Part shown: piece by piece, positions 1 through 7,373 of the stretch
Layout: the number at the start of each line of letters is the position of its first letter
Position numbering within the stretch: the first letter of the stretch is position 1
From: JBGSOW01 sp041738875
GTDB lineage: Bacteria > Patescibacteriota > Dojkabacteria > CALFHW01
Assembly: GCA_041738875.1 (NCBI GenBank)
Contig: JBGSOW010000009.1
Span: 1-26,678 of the forward strand
Reading direction: 5' to 3'
Length of the DNA stretch: 26,678 bases
Translations under genes and position numbers: made by a program
The notes under the pieces: generated by a model
The model's input: the letters and a program-made list of their open reading frames with translations, nothing else
The model's database searches: none
Told to the model about the DNA's origin: nothing

Positions 1-509
1 CACCACAGCTAAGCTCATTCCTACTAGACGCTAAAAATTTAGATAGACCAATAATAGATTTTTGTGTAACAAAAGCTTTTAAAATTCCAGAGAGTAAGAT
101 CTTGGATGATCTATTTTTTGAATTCCAGGAAAAAAGAATTCATATGGCTATAGTTTTGGACGAGTTTGGCGACACAAGTGGTTTGATTACATTGGAAGAC
201 ATAGTAGAACAAATCTTCGGTGACATTGCAGATGAAACTGACGCGATCGAAATAAATGTCGAAGAGATTGACGAAGGTAAGTTTAGAGCAGAAGGTGATT
301 CAACAATTGATGAAGTAGAAACTGTTTCAGGCATTGAGTTTCCAACAGAATTCCCAAAACATAAAAGCATAGCTTGGCTGGTTTTGCACATACTACATAG
401 ATTCCCAGACGAAGGCGAAATAATTGAAGTGCCAGAGAGCAACATAAGACTAGAAGTAATAGATAAGGACGACGAATATATCGACCAGGTGCATATTTCT
501 ATCGTTTAG
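1..509 (+). CDS. CBS-domain transporter (CNNM/CorC/HlyC type), 3' end only
   Basis: The reading frame is open from base 3, so the gene begins before the window and only about 168 C-terminal residues are visible. They comprise the end of the second CBS domain (MAIVLDEFGDTSGLITLEDI, the characteristic block of this family) followed by the acidic C-terminal CorC_HlyC transporter-associated domain (about the last 80 residues, DSTIDEVETVSGIEFP onward). Members carry an N-terminal DUF21/CNNM membrane domain and are linked to Mg2+/Co2+ efflux or, loosely, called hemolysin C; the membrane part cannot be seen here. The first in-frame start-like codon (TTG at 102) lies inside the CBS fold and is not the true start. 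The gene converges on the next one, 4 bases away. Family assignment is secure, substrate is not. Confidence 0.85.
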   Translation, partial: PQLSSFLLDAKNLDRPIIDFCVTKAFKIPESKILDDLFFEFQEKRIHMAIVLDEFGDTSGLITLEDIVEQIFGDIADETDAIEINVEEIDEGKFRAEGDSTIDEVETVSGIEFPTEFPKHKSIAWLVLHILHRFPDEGEIIEVPESNIRLEVIDKDDEYIDQVHISIV

Positions 510-513
510 AATA

Positions 514-858
514 TTAGTTACCGATTTTTCTGAGTACTTTATTCAAATCTTTTCTAAGAATTTTTGGATTATTTTCCTCTGAATAATATGCCCCGTTAAT
601 TGGTATTACATATACTGCGTCTGTTGCCGCTTCCTGTATAAAACAATCATTCCATAATTTTAATTCACTGTCATAATACTGCCATCTTCCTAGCAAAATT
701 GAGAGCCCAGTTGAAATGACGTGAGATTTGGCTTTTTTGAAAGTATCGAATTCATTATATTTATAGCCGAAGATTGTGAGACAACTCCAAATTTGCCCTT
801 TTCCTTCTACAAATCCAATAAATTCATCATCTTCTTCCCTATATATTTTTTCCTGCAT
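514..858 (-). CDS. Hypothetical protein, 114 aa
   Basis: I do not recognise this family. The product is soluble, with no signal peptide or membrane segment, an acidic N-terminus (EKIYREEDDEF), a mixed alpha/beta-looking centre with several Trp and Tyr residues (IWSCLTIFGYKY, GRWQYYD, LKLWNDC) and a basic C-terminal tail (KILRKDLNKVLRKIGN). It has an ATG start and lies convergent with the CBS transporter gene and codirectional with the HAD gene upstream (52 bp away). The aromatic-rich composition and lack of low-complexity sequence argue for a real gene, but no function can be offered. Confidence 0.55.
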   Translation of the reverse strand: MQEKIYREEDDEFIGFVEGKGQIWSCLTIFGYKYNEFDTFKKAKSHVISTGLSILLGRWQYYDSELKLWNDCFIQEAATDAVYVIPINGAYYSEENNPKILRKDLNKVLRKIGN

Positions 859-910
859 ATTTTGTTATCTTTATATAACTGATACTATTTATTATAGTTG
901 CGATTGAGTG

Positions 911-1576
911 TTAATCTTGAGCAAAGATTTCTAGTAGGTCATTCAAATTTTTGATCTTGATCTGCACAGTTTCGTGTAATTCCTGCGGTGTCGTGTTGTT
1001 TGGAAAGAGAATAGGCAGACCTAGATTTTTTAAGAGCACCTCATCGCTATCACCATCGCCTACGATTGCGTAATTTTCTAGCTCTTCGTCATGCTTTTTT
1101 GCGTATTCGTTTACTTGGTTCAATTTATGTTGGGCTTGGTCAGGGATATAATCAATTGCTTGCAGGTTGTCATTTTCATCCCAATTAAGTTGACTATTAT
1201 AGAAGTACTCAGTTAAATTTAGTCTGTCTGCGATTGATTTAACGTACAGATCCATCGAACCTGAAATCACAATCACCTTATATTTCTTACCTAGTGCATG
1301 AATCACCTTTCGTGCTTCAGGTCTGATATTAATTTCTGTAAAAATACGCTCAAATATCTCTTTTTTTGCATTACCTGTCTCCACCCAATGCTCCGTAACA
1401 AGCCTGTTCGCAGTTGGCAGATCAATTTCACCTTTCTTTAACTGGGATAAATATTTAATAATAACAGCATTATCCGCGCCCAGTTTACTCGTAAGCACAA
1501 GCCATGAAGTCTCCTCAGCTAACGTACCGTCAATATCGAAAAATATTGTGCTAATTTTATTAGTTATAGCTTTCAT
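911..1576 (-). CDS. HAD-superfamily phosphatase (SerB-like)
   Basis: A 221 aa cytoplasmic phosphatase of the haloacid dehalogenase superfamily. Motif I is FFDIDGTLAE with nucleophile Asp14 and acid/base Asp16; motif II is VISGSMDLYV (Ser about 105); motif IV is GDGDSD near residue 174. A helical cap sits between motifs I and II. The order and length fit the SerB/PSPase-like subgroup that acts on small phosphomonoesters such as phosphoserine, but the true substrate cannot be read from the sequence and no serine-biosynthesis gene is nearby. It begins with ATG and is followed at 1629 by an HD hydrolase on the same strand, giving two adjacent phosphate-removing enzymes. Confidence 0.85.
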   Translation of the reverse strand: MKAITNKISTIFFDIDGTLAEETSWLVLTSKLGADNAVIIKYLSQLKKGEIDLPTANRLVTEHWVETGNAKKEIFERIFTEINIRPEARKVIHALGKKYKVIVISGSMDLYVKSIADRLNLTEYFYNSQLNWDENDNLQAIDYIPDQAQHKLNQVNEYAKKHDEELENYAIVGDGDSDEVLLKNLGLPILFPNNTTPQELHETVQIKIKNLNDLLEIFAQD

Positions 1577-1628
1577 ATACTTACCTTATTATAATGTTAG
1601 TAATATCACACTTTTATATTAATATTCT

Positions 1629-2249
1629 CTAAGCAAAATACTGTTCCAGTCTCTTTAGTAAGATCTCATAGAAATTTGCAAGGAAAGGGTCCCAGAGCAT
1701 ATATTTTAGTTTTTTATCGCGCTTCTCTGTGACAATTTTTTCTCTAACAATCCCCATTGATGCGTATCTTTCTATACTTATTTCAGTAGGAACTAGTAGG
1801 TCTAGTACGTCACCAACGATCTTATCAACACTTTTCGCAAATTTACCTGTGCTTGTTCTTTGCTCATCAATATCCATATAGTATTCATGAAGCGATTCAT
1901 CCAACATCGCTAGGGCAACAGGCACTTCTGCATTATGGTCTTGCTCGGATTTAATAAAGATTGCTTTGTCGCCGACTTTTAATTCTCCAATATCATGAAT
2001 ACCAAGCATAATTAAAGCTTTACCCAAATCTACATCTTCAGATTGAATGTATTTATGCAGAATAATTGCAGTAATCGGAAGGTGACCAACGTGCTCCAAA
2101 AGACTTTCCCTTATCATAATATCCCCGAAATCAGTATCTAGCTTCTTCTGCTCCGCAAGCTTCAATTTATAAGGTTGAATAGACGATCTGTAACAACTTG
2201 CGTACGAACTATAAATTTCCAAAAGTTTATCAATTACCGAATCTTCCAT
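1629..2249 (-). CDS. HD-domain hydrolase (YfbR/HDDC2-like)
   Basis: A 206 aa protein of the HD phosphohydrolase superfamily. Visible metal ligands are His53 (LLEHVGH), the His85-Asp86 pair (GIHDIGELKVGD), and a later Asp at about 142 (KSVDKIVGD). The block IHDIGE..VGD matches the YfbR/HDDC2 branch, whose known members are 5'-deoxynucleotidases. Length is in the usual range for that branch. A short purine-rich element (AGG) lies just before the ATG. It sits in a same-strand run with HAD, cupin and CYTH genes, consistent with a nucleotide or phosphomonoester clean-up role; the exact substrate is inferred only from the family. Confidence 0.8.
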   Translation of the reverse strand: MEDSVIDKLLEIYSSYASCYRSSIQPYKLKLAEQKKLDTDFGDIMIRESLLEHVGHLPITAIILHKYIQSEDVDLGKALIMLGIHDIGELKVGDKAIFIKSEQDHNAEVPVALAMLDESLHEYYMDIDEQRTSTGKFAKSVDKIVGDVLDLLVPTEISIERYASMGIVREKIVTEKRDKKLKYMLWDPFLANFYEILLKRLEQYFA

Positions 2250-2265
2250 ACCTATTACAATAATA

Positions 2266-2613
2266 TTATTGATCTTGAAATCTGAAAAAATAAAATTCTG
2301 CCTCAGTATCTGAACTATTCTCTATTTCATGCTGTGTATTGGAGGGAAATATGAATCTATCACCTACAGTAAATACTTCCTCGTTTCCTGATTCGTCCCT
2401 GATTATGCCTTTGCCTTTCAATACAACACAAATCTCGATGAGGTTATCATGTTCATGCATTTCCCATTTAACCCCAACTGGTAAATAACCATAGGTATGT
2501 GCATCGAAGTATTTAGAGCTAGTCTCATCTTTTGCAACAATCATCTTGCGCGAACCACTAGCATGAGAAGTTCCTTCTACAGGTATATCTTTTAAATTTT
2601 TCTTAGAAAACAT
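2266..2613 (-). CDS. Cupin-domain protein
   Basis: A 115 aa single-domain cupin. Motif 1 is complete (G-x5-H-x-H-x4-E-x6-G at GVKWEMHEHDNLIEICVVLK and the following Gly), as is motif 2 (GDRFIFPSNTQHEIEN, with Pro and the third His), so the three His plus Glu metal site looks intact. Such small cupins can be dioxygenases, isomerases or sugar-binding regulators; nothing here discriminates. Its stop is 16 bases before the HD hydrolase start on the same strand, so the two are probably cotranscribed. ATG start. Confidence 0.85.
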   Translation of the reverse strand: MFSKKNLKDIPVEGTSHASGSRKMIVAKDETSSKYFDAHTYGYLPVGVKWEMHEHDNLIEICVVLKGKGIIRDESGNEEVFTVGDRFIFPSNTQHEIENSSDTEAEFYFFRFQDQ

Positions 2614-2673
2614 TTCCTTAATTATACAAGATTTACGCTAGAACTATATTATTAGAATCAAAGTTGATAATTT

Positions 2674-3054
2674 CTAAATAACCCAATTCCACGCATAGTA
2701 GATTGCCAAAACATTGAATATCATGCTAATTAATAGTAAAAATCGGTCGTACATCGATGGGTAACTTGGCAAGCCAAGTAGATTGAATAATAGCCAAAAT
2801 CCAGACATTATTAAATTTGCCCAGCGGTTTACTTCGTATGGCAAAACTAAAGTTAGAAAGATCATTATGATTGGAGTGAGCATCAACATAGCAATACCTA
2901 CCCATACACCTTGACCCATTTTGCGCATTTCCAGGAGCATTTTACCTTTCTCCGCGTCTCCACTAAAAATGCGCAAAACGTCACCCAACAGATATATCAA
3001 CATCACACACACCCAAATAAAGGCAAGGATTATCTGTGTATTTATCTCTAACAT
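2674..3054 (-). CDS. Small four-helix membrane protein, DUF6326-like
   Basis: A 126 aa protein with four hydrophobic segments (about residues 6-28, 50-72, 80-96 and 104-124). The N-terminal pattern (ILAFIWVCVMLIYLLGDVL), the central EVNRWANLI and the C-terminal YYAWNWVI match my recollection of the DUF6326 family, whose function is unknown. It lies alone between the cupin gene (60 bases) and the CYTH gene (51 bases), same strand. The topology call rests on reading hydrophobicity by eye; the family match is from memory. Confidence 0.65.
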   Translation of the reverse strand: MLEINTQIILAFIWVCVMLIYLLGDVLRIFSGDAEKGKMLLEMRKMGQGVWVGIAMLMLTPIIMIFLTLVLPYEVNRWANLIMSGFWLLFNLLGLPSYPSMYDRFLLLISMIFNVLAIYYAWNWVI

Positions 3055-3105
3055 AACTAACTATACTAAATCTTTAGCGACTGAACTAGAAAATCAGGCT
3101 AATAA

Positions 3106-3651
3106 CTAACTATTGTATTTAGTATCATCCAAATGTGCCAACATCAAACTTGTGTAACCTTTCATAATGATCTGTTCCTCCAAAATGCCTAAGCTTTCAA
3201 ACACTTTTTTCAGCTCTGATTGTACGTCTGAGGTATCATCGTCTGCAACCATTGCTTCAATCTCAATAAATTCACCTAATCCTTCAACTTGATCAAGGCA
3301 TACTGTATATGTTTTATATTTATAAAACTTCCTAGTTTTGGTTATCTCAACTATCTGCTCAAAGTCAATGATACCCAGTAAATCGGCTAGTTCACTAGGA
3401 TTATCAATAGTAACCTCCTTCTCAATATTATCTAGTGAGTTATTAAGCTTGGATTTTAATGTGAAGTAGTATTTATCTTCCTGCTCTCTAATCCGCAGTA
3501 TATTAGAACTATTCTCTGGCCTTGGATATTTATGAGTAAATATACGGTCTTTCTGAACTAATTCCTTTTCAAACGTAGCACCCAGTGCAAGAAGTGTATG
3601 CTCTAGGGAAATAAGATCAGCAACTTTAGCTTTTAGCTCAACTTCTCGCAT
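3106..3651 (-). CDS. CYTH-domain protein (class IV adenylate cyclase/thiamine-triphosphatase-like)
   Basis: A 181 aa triphosphate tunnel metalloenzyme. The signature ExExK is at the extreme N-terminus (Glu3-Val-Glu5-Leu-Lys7). It is followed by the expected alternating basic and acidic strands: RIREQEDKYYFTLK, IEKEVTI, ETRK-like EITKTRKFYKYK, and the closing acidic strand VCLDQVEGLGEFIEIEA. LGEFIEIE is typical of the CyaB branch. Members hydrolyse or cyclise triphosphates (ATP, ThTP, PPPi) using divalent metal in a beta-barrel tunnel; the specific reaction is not predictable. This is one of two CYTH genes in the window and the two share little sequence beyond the fold motifs. Confidence 0.85.
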   Translation of the reverse strand: MREVELKAKVADLISLEHTLLALGATFEKELVQKDRIFTHKYPRPENSSNILRIREQEDKYYFTLKSKLNNSLDNIEKEVTIDNPSELADLLGIIDFEQIVEITKTRKFYKYKTYTVCLDQVEGLGEFIEIEAMVADDDTSDVQSELKKVFESLGILEEQIIMKGYTSLMLAHLDDTKYNS

Positions 3652-3766
3652 AATTAAATTAATCAGATACAGTATAGATTATATGATACTCCTGACTATC
3701 TAATCCTAGCATCTGAAGAACTTTGCATTCATAGGATTTTTTAATTGGCATTTTTTTGTGCAGTTT

Positions 3767-3840
3767 TGGAGCGGGGTACTCGACGTTGCTCGAACTGTGG
3801 TACTTACTACCAATCTGTGACCGTGTATAAATTACTTGAC
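3767..3840 (-). other. tRNA 3'-end-like remnant in the 3652-3888 gap
   Basis: Read on the minus strand, this stretch ends in CCGCTCCA and carries GTTCGAG upstream of it, resembling a tRNA T-loop and CCA terminus. The spacing from TTCGAG to CCA is too long for an intact tRNA and no matching 5' acceptor strand (ACCCCGC on the plus strand) is found downstream, so it cannot be a functional tRNA. It may be a decayed tRNA 3' half. Much of the rest of the 237 bp gap is AT-rich. Confidence 0.25.
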
Positions 3841-3877
3841 CATTTGTAAATATATACCAATCAGTTTTGCTTAATTA

Positions 3878-3883
3878 TATAAT
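3878..3883 (+). promoter_or_regulatory. Consensus -10 hexamer immediately before a start codon
   Basis: A perfect TATAAT ends only 5 bases before the ATG of the Nudix-ASCH gene. If it is used as a -10 element, transcription would begin at or next to the A of the ATG and the message would be leaderless. No good -35 lies at 16-18 bases, so this may be chance in AT-rich DNA. Confidence 0.3.
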
Positions 3884-3888
3884 AATTT

Positions 3889-4803
3889 ATGGCAACTACT
3901 AATACAAGTGATGAATATTACGACGTACTAGACGAAAGTGGCAACGAACTTGGCCTCAGCAAACCAAGAAAAGAGCTTCATCAAACAGGGGAGTGGCATG
4001 CAGCTTCACATGTTTGGATTATTAACCCAGCTCGCGAGCTATTAATCACAAGGCGAAGTCTAATAAATGCAGGAACTTCACCCGGTGCGTGGACTATGAG
4101 TGTAGGCGGTCATGTAGATACTGGCGAAACTCCTTTAGTTGCTGCAAAGAGGGAAGTAAAAGAGGAAATTGGAGTGAACTTTCTAGAGTCTAGATTCAAG
4201 GAAATATTCGTTACGAAATTTATGAGCGGCAACCATTTCCCAGGAAAAAAGGTTAATCAATTTCATCATGTTTTTCTGGTTGAGTCAGGCCTACCTCTAA
4301 AAGAATATGAGATCGATGGCAACGAAGTAATAGATATAAAATTGATTCATCACGAACACCTGAAGAGCCAGATAGCTAATGGTGAAATCGAGATGTCTCC
4401 ACAATACGAACAGTTTGACAAGCTTTTTGAGTATTTACAAGACTATACTATTGAGCCTGGTTTGCACAAAATTGGACTACCTGAAAGGCCATTTAGAGCT
4501 ATTCAGAACGGCACCAAAATAGGTGAGATTCGTGCCAACGTACCACAATCCCAGTTTGATTATTTCAGTATTAAAGCTGGGGATAAAATCAAATTTTTCC
4601 ATGAGGAAACTGGAGAAGATTTTATAATCAAAGTAAAAGAAACTATAAAAGCAAAATCTGTCCGAGAACTCCTAGAAAAAACCGGTTTAGAAATTATGTC
4701 CTCCAGTCCAACATCAATCCAGGAAGGAGTTGAAGGAATTCATACACTTACAGGTTTTGAAAAGGCAATTAAAAAGCATGGGCTTATCGCTTACATGTTT
4801 TAG
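3889..4803 (+). CDS. Nudix hydrolase fused to an ASCH domain
   Basis: A 304 aa two-domain protein. The N-terminal Nudix domain (about residues 8-185) resembles the IPP-isomerase-like/YfcD group (DVLDESGNELGL, WHAASHVWI) and has an intact Nudix box, Gly74 to Val96 (GGHVDTGET..., REVKEEIGV). The C-terminal domain (about 193-304) is ASCH-like: PFRAIQNGTKIGEIRAN contains the family motif G-x-K-x-x-E-x-R (Gly208, Lys210, Glu213, Arg215), followed by IKAGDKIKF. ASCH domains are RNA-binding or hydrolyse modified nucleosides (N4-acetylcytidine amidohydrolase, YqfB). The fusion suggests action on a modified nucleotide: the Nudix part may cleave a pyrophosphate and the ASCH part bind or process the base. 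That coupling is inference. Confidence 0.85.
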   Translation: MATTNTSDEYYDVLDESGNELGLSKPRKELHQTGEWHAASHVWIINPARELLITRRSLINAGTSPGAWTMSVGGHVDTGETPLVAAKREVKEEIGVNFLESRFKEIFVTKFMSGNHFPGKKVNQFHHVFLVESGLPLKEYEIDGNEVIDIKLIHHEHLKSQIANGEIEMSPQYEQFDKLFEYLQDYTIEPGLHKIGLPERPFRAIQNGTKIGEIRANVPQSQFDYFSIKAGDKIKFFHEETGEDFIIKVKETIKAKSVRELLEKTGLEIMSSSPTSIQEGVEGIHTLTGFEKAIKKHGLIAYMF

Positions 4804-5022
4804 TAGTCCAGCCAAGCTTGTATAAAGACGAATTACCTTTGATCTTTCGAACCATCATTGTGTTCATATTAACAGTGAGTTTTTTCTGAGCTATCCAATA
4901 GCTGGTAGGTATCACTAGCTCACTCCAAATCGATTGTATTCTCGGCTAGCTCTGCCACAATGTCATTATTTATACTAACTAATTCAGCTTCTGCTACTAC
5001 ATTTTTCACAGATGCGCATTTG

Positions 5023-5997
5023 CTATATTTGCTTAATTGATACTTCAGAATACAGATCTTCAAGATCAGTTATCATTTCAGAAATATTTTTATTTAATGC
5101 TGTTATTCTTACAAGCTCTCCATCATTTTTAACCAACGGATCAATATATCTAACTTTATTCTTGGTAGAATATTCTGCATTTTCTTTGTCTGTCCTTACA
5201 AAGTTTGTCGATGGGTTTAGTCGATCAAGAAAATTATTCACTTGTTGATTCTTGGCTTTTCTCATTTTTTCTAGTAATTCTGCGTCTGTCGTGAAGAAGT
5301 CCCCCTCGTTAATAATTCGCTCATCTTGAGCTGTTCTAATTGCCTTTGATAGAAGGTAATAACTACCAACTGAGTTTGCAGACAAGTAATTTAACCTACT
5401 AATATTCAGAGCAACTAAAAACATATTCGTAGCTATTTCTTGATTCTTAAAGTAAAGGTGCATTCCGTCAAACTCAATGTCTGACAAAATTGCCTCAATT
5501 AATTCACTTGCGATTGTCTTAGAGCCAGTAGAATCTCTCAGGAAGTAATCTAGTCTATCTACGTTCAAATCTGGTGAGCTTGCTCCCACAACTGGGTAAT
5601 CTTTCTTTTCCAGAAAATCATTGGGATCAAAGTCATGTTTTCTTAATATTTCAGCAATTTCTGAATCAATCAAGAATTTACCGATTGCTTTATCATGGTA
5701 ATCCTGACTAACTCCATCTCCAACAACAAAATCAATTACATGTGAGAATGCAGTATGAGCGATATCGTGGAGTAGTGCCATCACATGATCTTCTCTTTTA
5801 TCGCTATATCGTTGAGCCAAATAGAAAACTCCCATGCTATGTTTATATCTAGTCGGGTCGCCAACTTCAAAAACATAGCGGTTAGCACCATCATTAGAGA
5901 TCTCCTTTAGCCTTTGAAATGGTTTTGAGTTGATCAGTTCGATAATTAATTCATCTGTAATTACATATTCTCCATAGATCTCATCTTTATAGTTCAT
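5023..5997 (-). CDS. HD-domain phosphohydrolase (dGTPase/SAMHD1-like)
   Basis: A 324 aa protein of the HD superfamily, COG1078/dGTPase-like branch. The hallmark blocks are all present: PTRYKHSMG (His53), ALLHDIAHTAFSH (His77-Asp78, His81, His86) and the later NVDRLDYFLRDS (Asp147/Asp150). These supply the metal ligands used to remove triphosphate or phosphate from nucleotides. The C-terminal third is helical and of unknown role. Its ATG overlaps the stop of the DUF2584-like gene in a TAATG junction, so translation is coupled; the Nudix gene further upstream completes a three-gene operon. Just beyond the stop another frame stays open (see findings), so the C-terminus could have been longer in an ancestor. 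Confidence 0.85.
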   Translation of the reverse strand: MNYKDEIYGEYVITDELIIELINSKPFQRLKEISNDGANRYVFEVGDPTRYKHSMGVFYLAQRYSDKREDHVMALLHDIAHTAFSHVIDFVVGDGVSQDYHDKAIGKFLIDSEIAEILRKHDFDPNDFLEKKDYPVVGASSPDLNVDRLDYFLRDSTGSKTIASELIEAILSDIEFDGMHLYFKNQEIATNMFLVALNISRLNYLSANSVGSYYLLSKAIRTAQDERIINEGDFFTTDAELLEKMRKAKNQQVNNFLDRLNPSTNFVRTDKENAEYSTKNKVRYIDPLVKNDGELVRITALNKNISEMITDLEDLYSEVSIKQI

Positions 5998-6287
5998 TAG
6001 GCTTCCTCCGCTTTTATAAAATTCTCAGTAAATACTTTCGATTCCTTTTTAGAGAACAACTTTATAACCTTAAAAGTCACAAATGATCTACCTGGCACCG
6101 ACCTAACTTCTTCCACAACAACCTTGGCTAGATAATTATGTTCATGATCAGACAATTCCATAGGAATTCCAAGTGGCATGATTCTGTAGCCATCTTTTTC
6201 AATTGTGTATACCTGACCTTCGACTAGTTCACTATCAAAATTTCCTGGAAGAGAGAGTAAGGCGTTTAATTTTAAGCTAGTAGACAT
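5997..6287 (-). CDS. DUF2584-like small protein
   Basis: A 96 aa soluble protein. The pattern LKLNALL...VYTIEKDGYRIMPLGIPMEL..., then a beta-rich tail ending FVTFKVIKLFS, resembles my memory of DUF2584, a short Bacillus-type family of unknown function that carries a similar EKEGYR-Y-P--IP-E core. This is a recollection-based match over about 80 residues with no experimental function. It overlaps the HD gene by one base (TAATG) and starts 13 bases after the Nudix stop, so it sits in the middle of a three-gene operon. Confidence 0.6.
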   Translation of the reverse strand: MSTSLKLNALLSLPGNFDSELVEGQVYTIEKDGYRIMPLGIPMELSDHEHNYLAKVVVEEVRSVPGRSFVTFKVIKLFSKKESKVFTENFIKAEEA

Positions 6288-6300
6288 TTTCTTTTTATAC

Positions 6301-6888
6301 TTAGATTAAATTAATAACTCCATTAGGATAAAGATTTGAGAGTCTCTTAGCTTCAGTGATCTTCACCCACTCAAATTTAGTAGTCTCATCATCAGGATCT
6401 TCTGGGGTTATCTTTGGTTTAGTATTAAATTTAACACTATAGAATCTTTCTGGGCCAAATCCTTCCTCTTGTTTAGAGGCAATAAAGTAGAATTTTTCAG
6501 TACTCACACCAACCCCGAGTTCCTCTTGAGCTTCTCTGATAAAAGCAGCTTCATTAGTTTCTCCTTCACGCACATGGCCTCCCGGGTAAGCATAGAATTC
6601 TCGTTTTGGAGTAGTTCTCTTCATAAGTAAAACCTCTTCACCAGAAATCACAATAATACCTATGCGAGTAGTTGTATCTAATTTTACTTGGCTATTGGTA
6701 ATCTCTTTACCACTCTGATTGTAAAATTTAATTTTAGTGACTTTATTTAGGCTCCCGTTCAGGTTGAGTCTGATTTCACCGTCCATCCTGAATGGTTTAC
6801 CAACTCGCATACCTCTCAACTCATCTCCAATTAGTTCCAGAGAGTGTATCCTAGAGGTAACACCAAATTCAGTATATTCATGGATCAT
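6301..6888 (-). CDS. Nudix hydrolase, 195 aa
   Basis: The Nudix domain occupies roughly residues 72-195 and has an intact box, GGHVREGETNEAAFIREAQE and the following ELGV (catalytic Glu pair about 122-123). The N-terminal 70 residues form a separate strand-rich segment (FRMDGEIRLNLNGSL) not needed for a minimal Nudix fold. It hydrolyses a nucleoside diphosphate linked to some X; the substrate is unknown. It is the first gene of the operon with the DUF2584-like and HD phosphohydrolase genes, which points to a nucleotide-sanitising or turnover unit. ATG start at 6888, with 485 bp of mostly non-coding DNA upstream. Confidence 0.85.
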   Translation of the reverse strand: MIHEYTEFGVTSRIHSLELIGDELRGMRVGKPFRMDGEIRLNLNGSLNKVTKIKFYNQSGKEITNSQVKLDTTTRIGIIVISGEEVLLMKRTTPKREFYAYPGGHVREGETNEAAFIREAQEELGVGVSTEKFYFIASKQEEGFGPERFYSVKFNTKPKITPEDPDDETTKFEWVKITEAKRLSNLYPNGVINLI

Positions 6889-7013
6889 GATTAATTTTAA
6901 CAGTAATCTTTCAAATAATAGAATTCTAGAAGGTCTTTTACAAATAACTTAATATCATCAAATTGAATCAAATCGTTTGCTTTATTTGTAGAGCTAGTAA
7001 TCTTCTAAAATGA

Positions 7014-7159
7014 TATGGTAATGATCCTAAAAGCAGAGAAATTATACTAGATCTTGTTAGAGAATATAAACTTTTAGATCACTTACTTAACCGATAGAAG
7101 TTGCCCAAAAAATAATAGATCTACTTGAGAGTTACAATTCCCATCTAGAACAAAGATAA
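7014..7159 (+). pseudogene. Possible decayed coding remnant
   Basis: The 324 bp between the Nudix gene and the tRNA has no intact gene, but two short peptides in different frames read as helical protein. One is DPKSREIILDLVREYKLLDH from 7023. The other is PIEVAQKIIDLLESYNSHLE in the frame from 7091, ending in TAA at 7157-7159. A single frame change near 7088 would join them into a plausible C-terminal helix pair. This is suggestive only; chance open frames of this size occur in AT-rich DNA. Confidence 0.25.
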
Positions 7160-7164
7160 TGTGA

Positions 7165-7185
7165 CGGTGCCCGGTGCCCGGTGCT
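7165..7185. repeat. GC-rich tandem heptamer, three copies
   Basis: Three head-to-tail copies of CGGTGCC (the last is CGGTGCT) form a conspicuously GC-rich patch in AT-rich DNA. The patch lies 28 bases beyond the 3' end of the tRNA-Gly gene, so it would be in the tRNA's 3' trailer or terminator region. No strong stem-loop with a T-tract is evident. Confidence 0.7.
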
Positions 7186-7212
7186 CAACTATTTGAGGAA
7201 ATTCGTTCGGTT

Positions 7213-7288
7213 TGGAGCGACGGACCGGGTTCGAACCGGCGACCTTCTCGTTGGCAACGAGACGTTCTACCAACTGAACTACCGTCGC
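7213..7288 (-). tRNA. tRNA-Gly (anticodon GCC), CCA encoded
   Basis: The minus strand folds into a complete cloverleaf. The acceptor stem pairs GCGACGG with CCGTCGC. The D-arm reads GTTCAGTTGGTAGAAC. The anticodon stem is TCTCG/CGAGA around loop TTGCCAA (anticodon GCC), and the T-arm is GCCGG-TTCGAAC-CCGGT with one G-T pair. The discriminator is T (U73), usual for bacterial glycine tRNAs, and CCA is encoded. Total length is 76 nt. It reads codons GGC and GGU. Confidence 0.97.
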
Positions 7289-7313
7289 AACCTTCGCTCA
7301 CATAAACATAAAA

Positions 7314-7343
7314 TTGGCTTATTTAGTGCTCACTTGGTATGAT
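7314..7343 (+). promoter_or_regulatory. Sigma-70-like promoter for the DsbB-like gene
   Basis: TTGGCT at 7314-7319 and TATGAT at 7338-7343 are separated by 18 bases. The -10 is preceded by TGG, giving an extended -10 (TGnTATGAT). The start codon at 7374 would leave a leader of roughly 25 nt. Recognised by eye. Confidence 0.5.
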
Positions 7344-7373
7344 TTTACTATAAATTGATTAACATACAAATAG

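Noticed and set aside
3767..3840. Functional tRNA on the minus strand
   Set aside because: The spacing between the T-loop and CCA is wrong and there is no complementary 5' acceptor strand.
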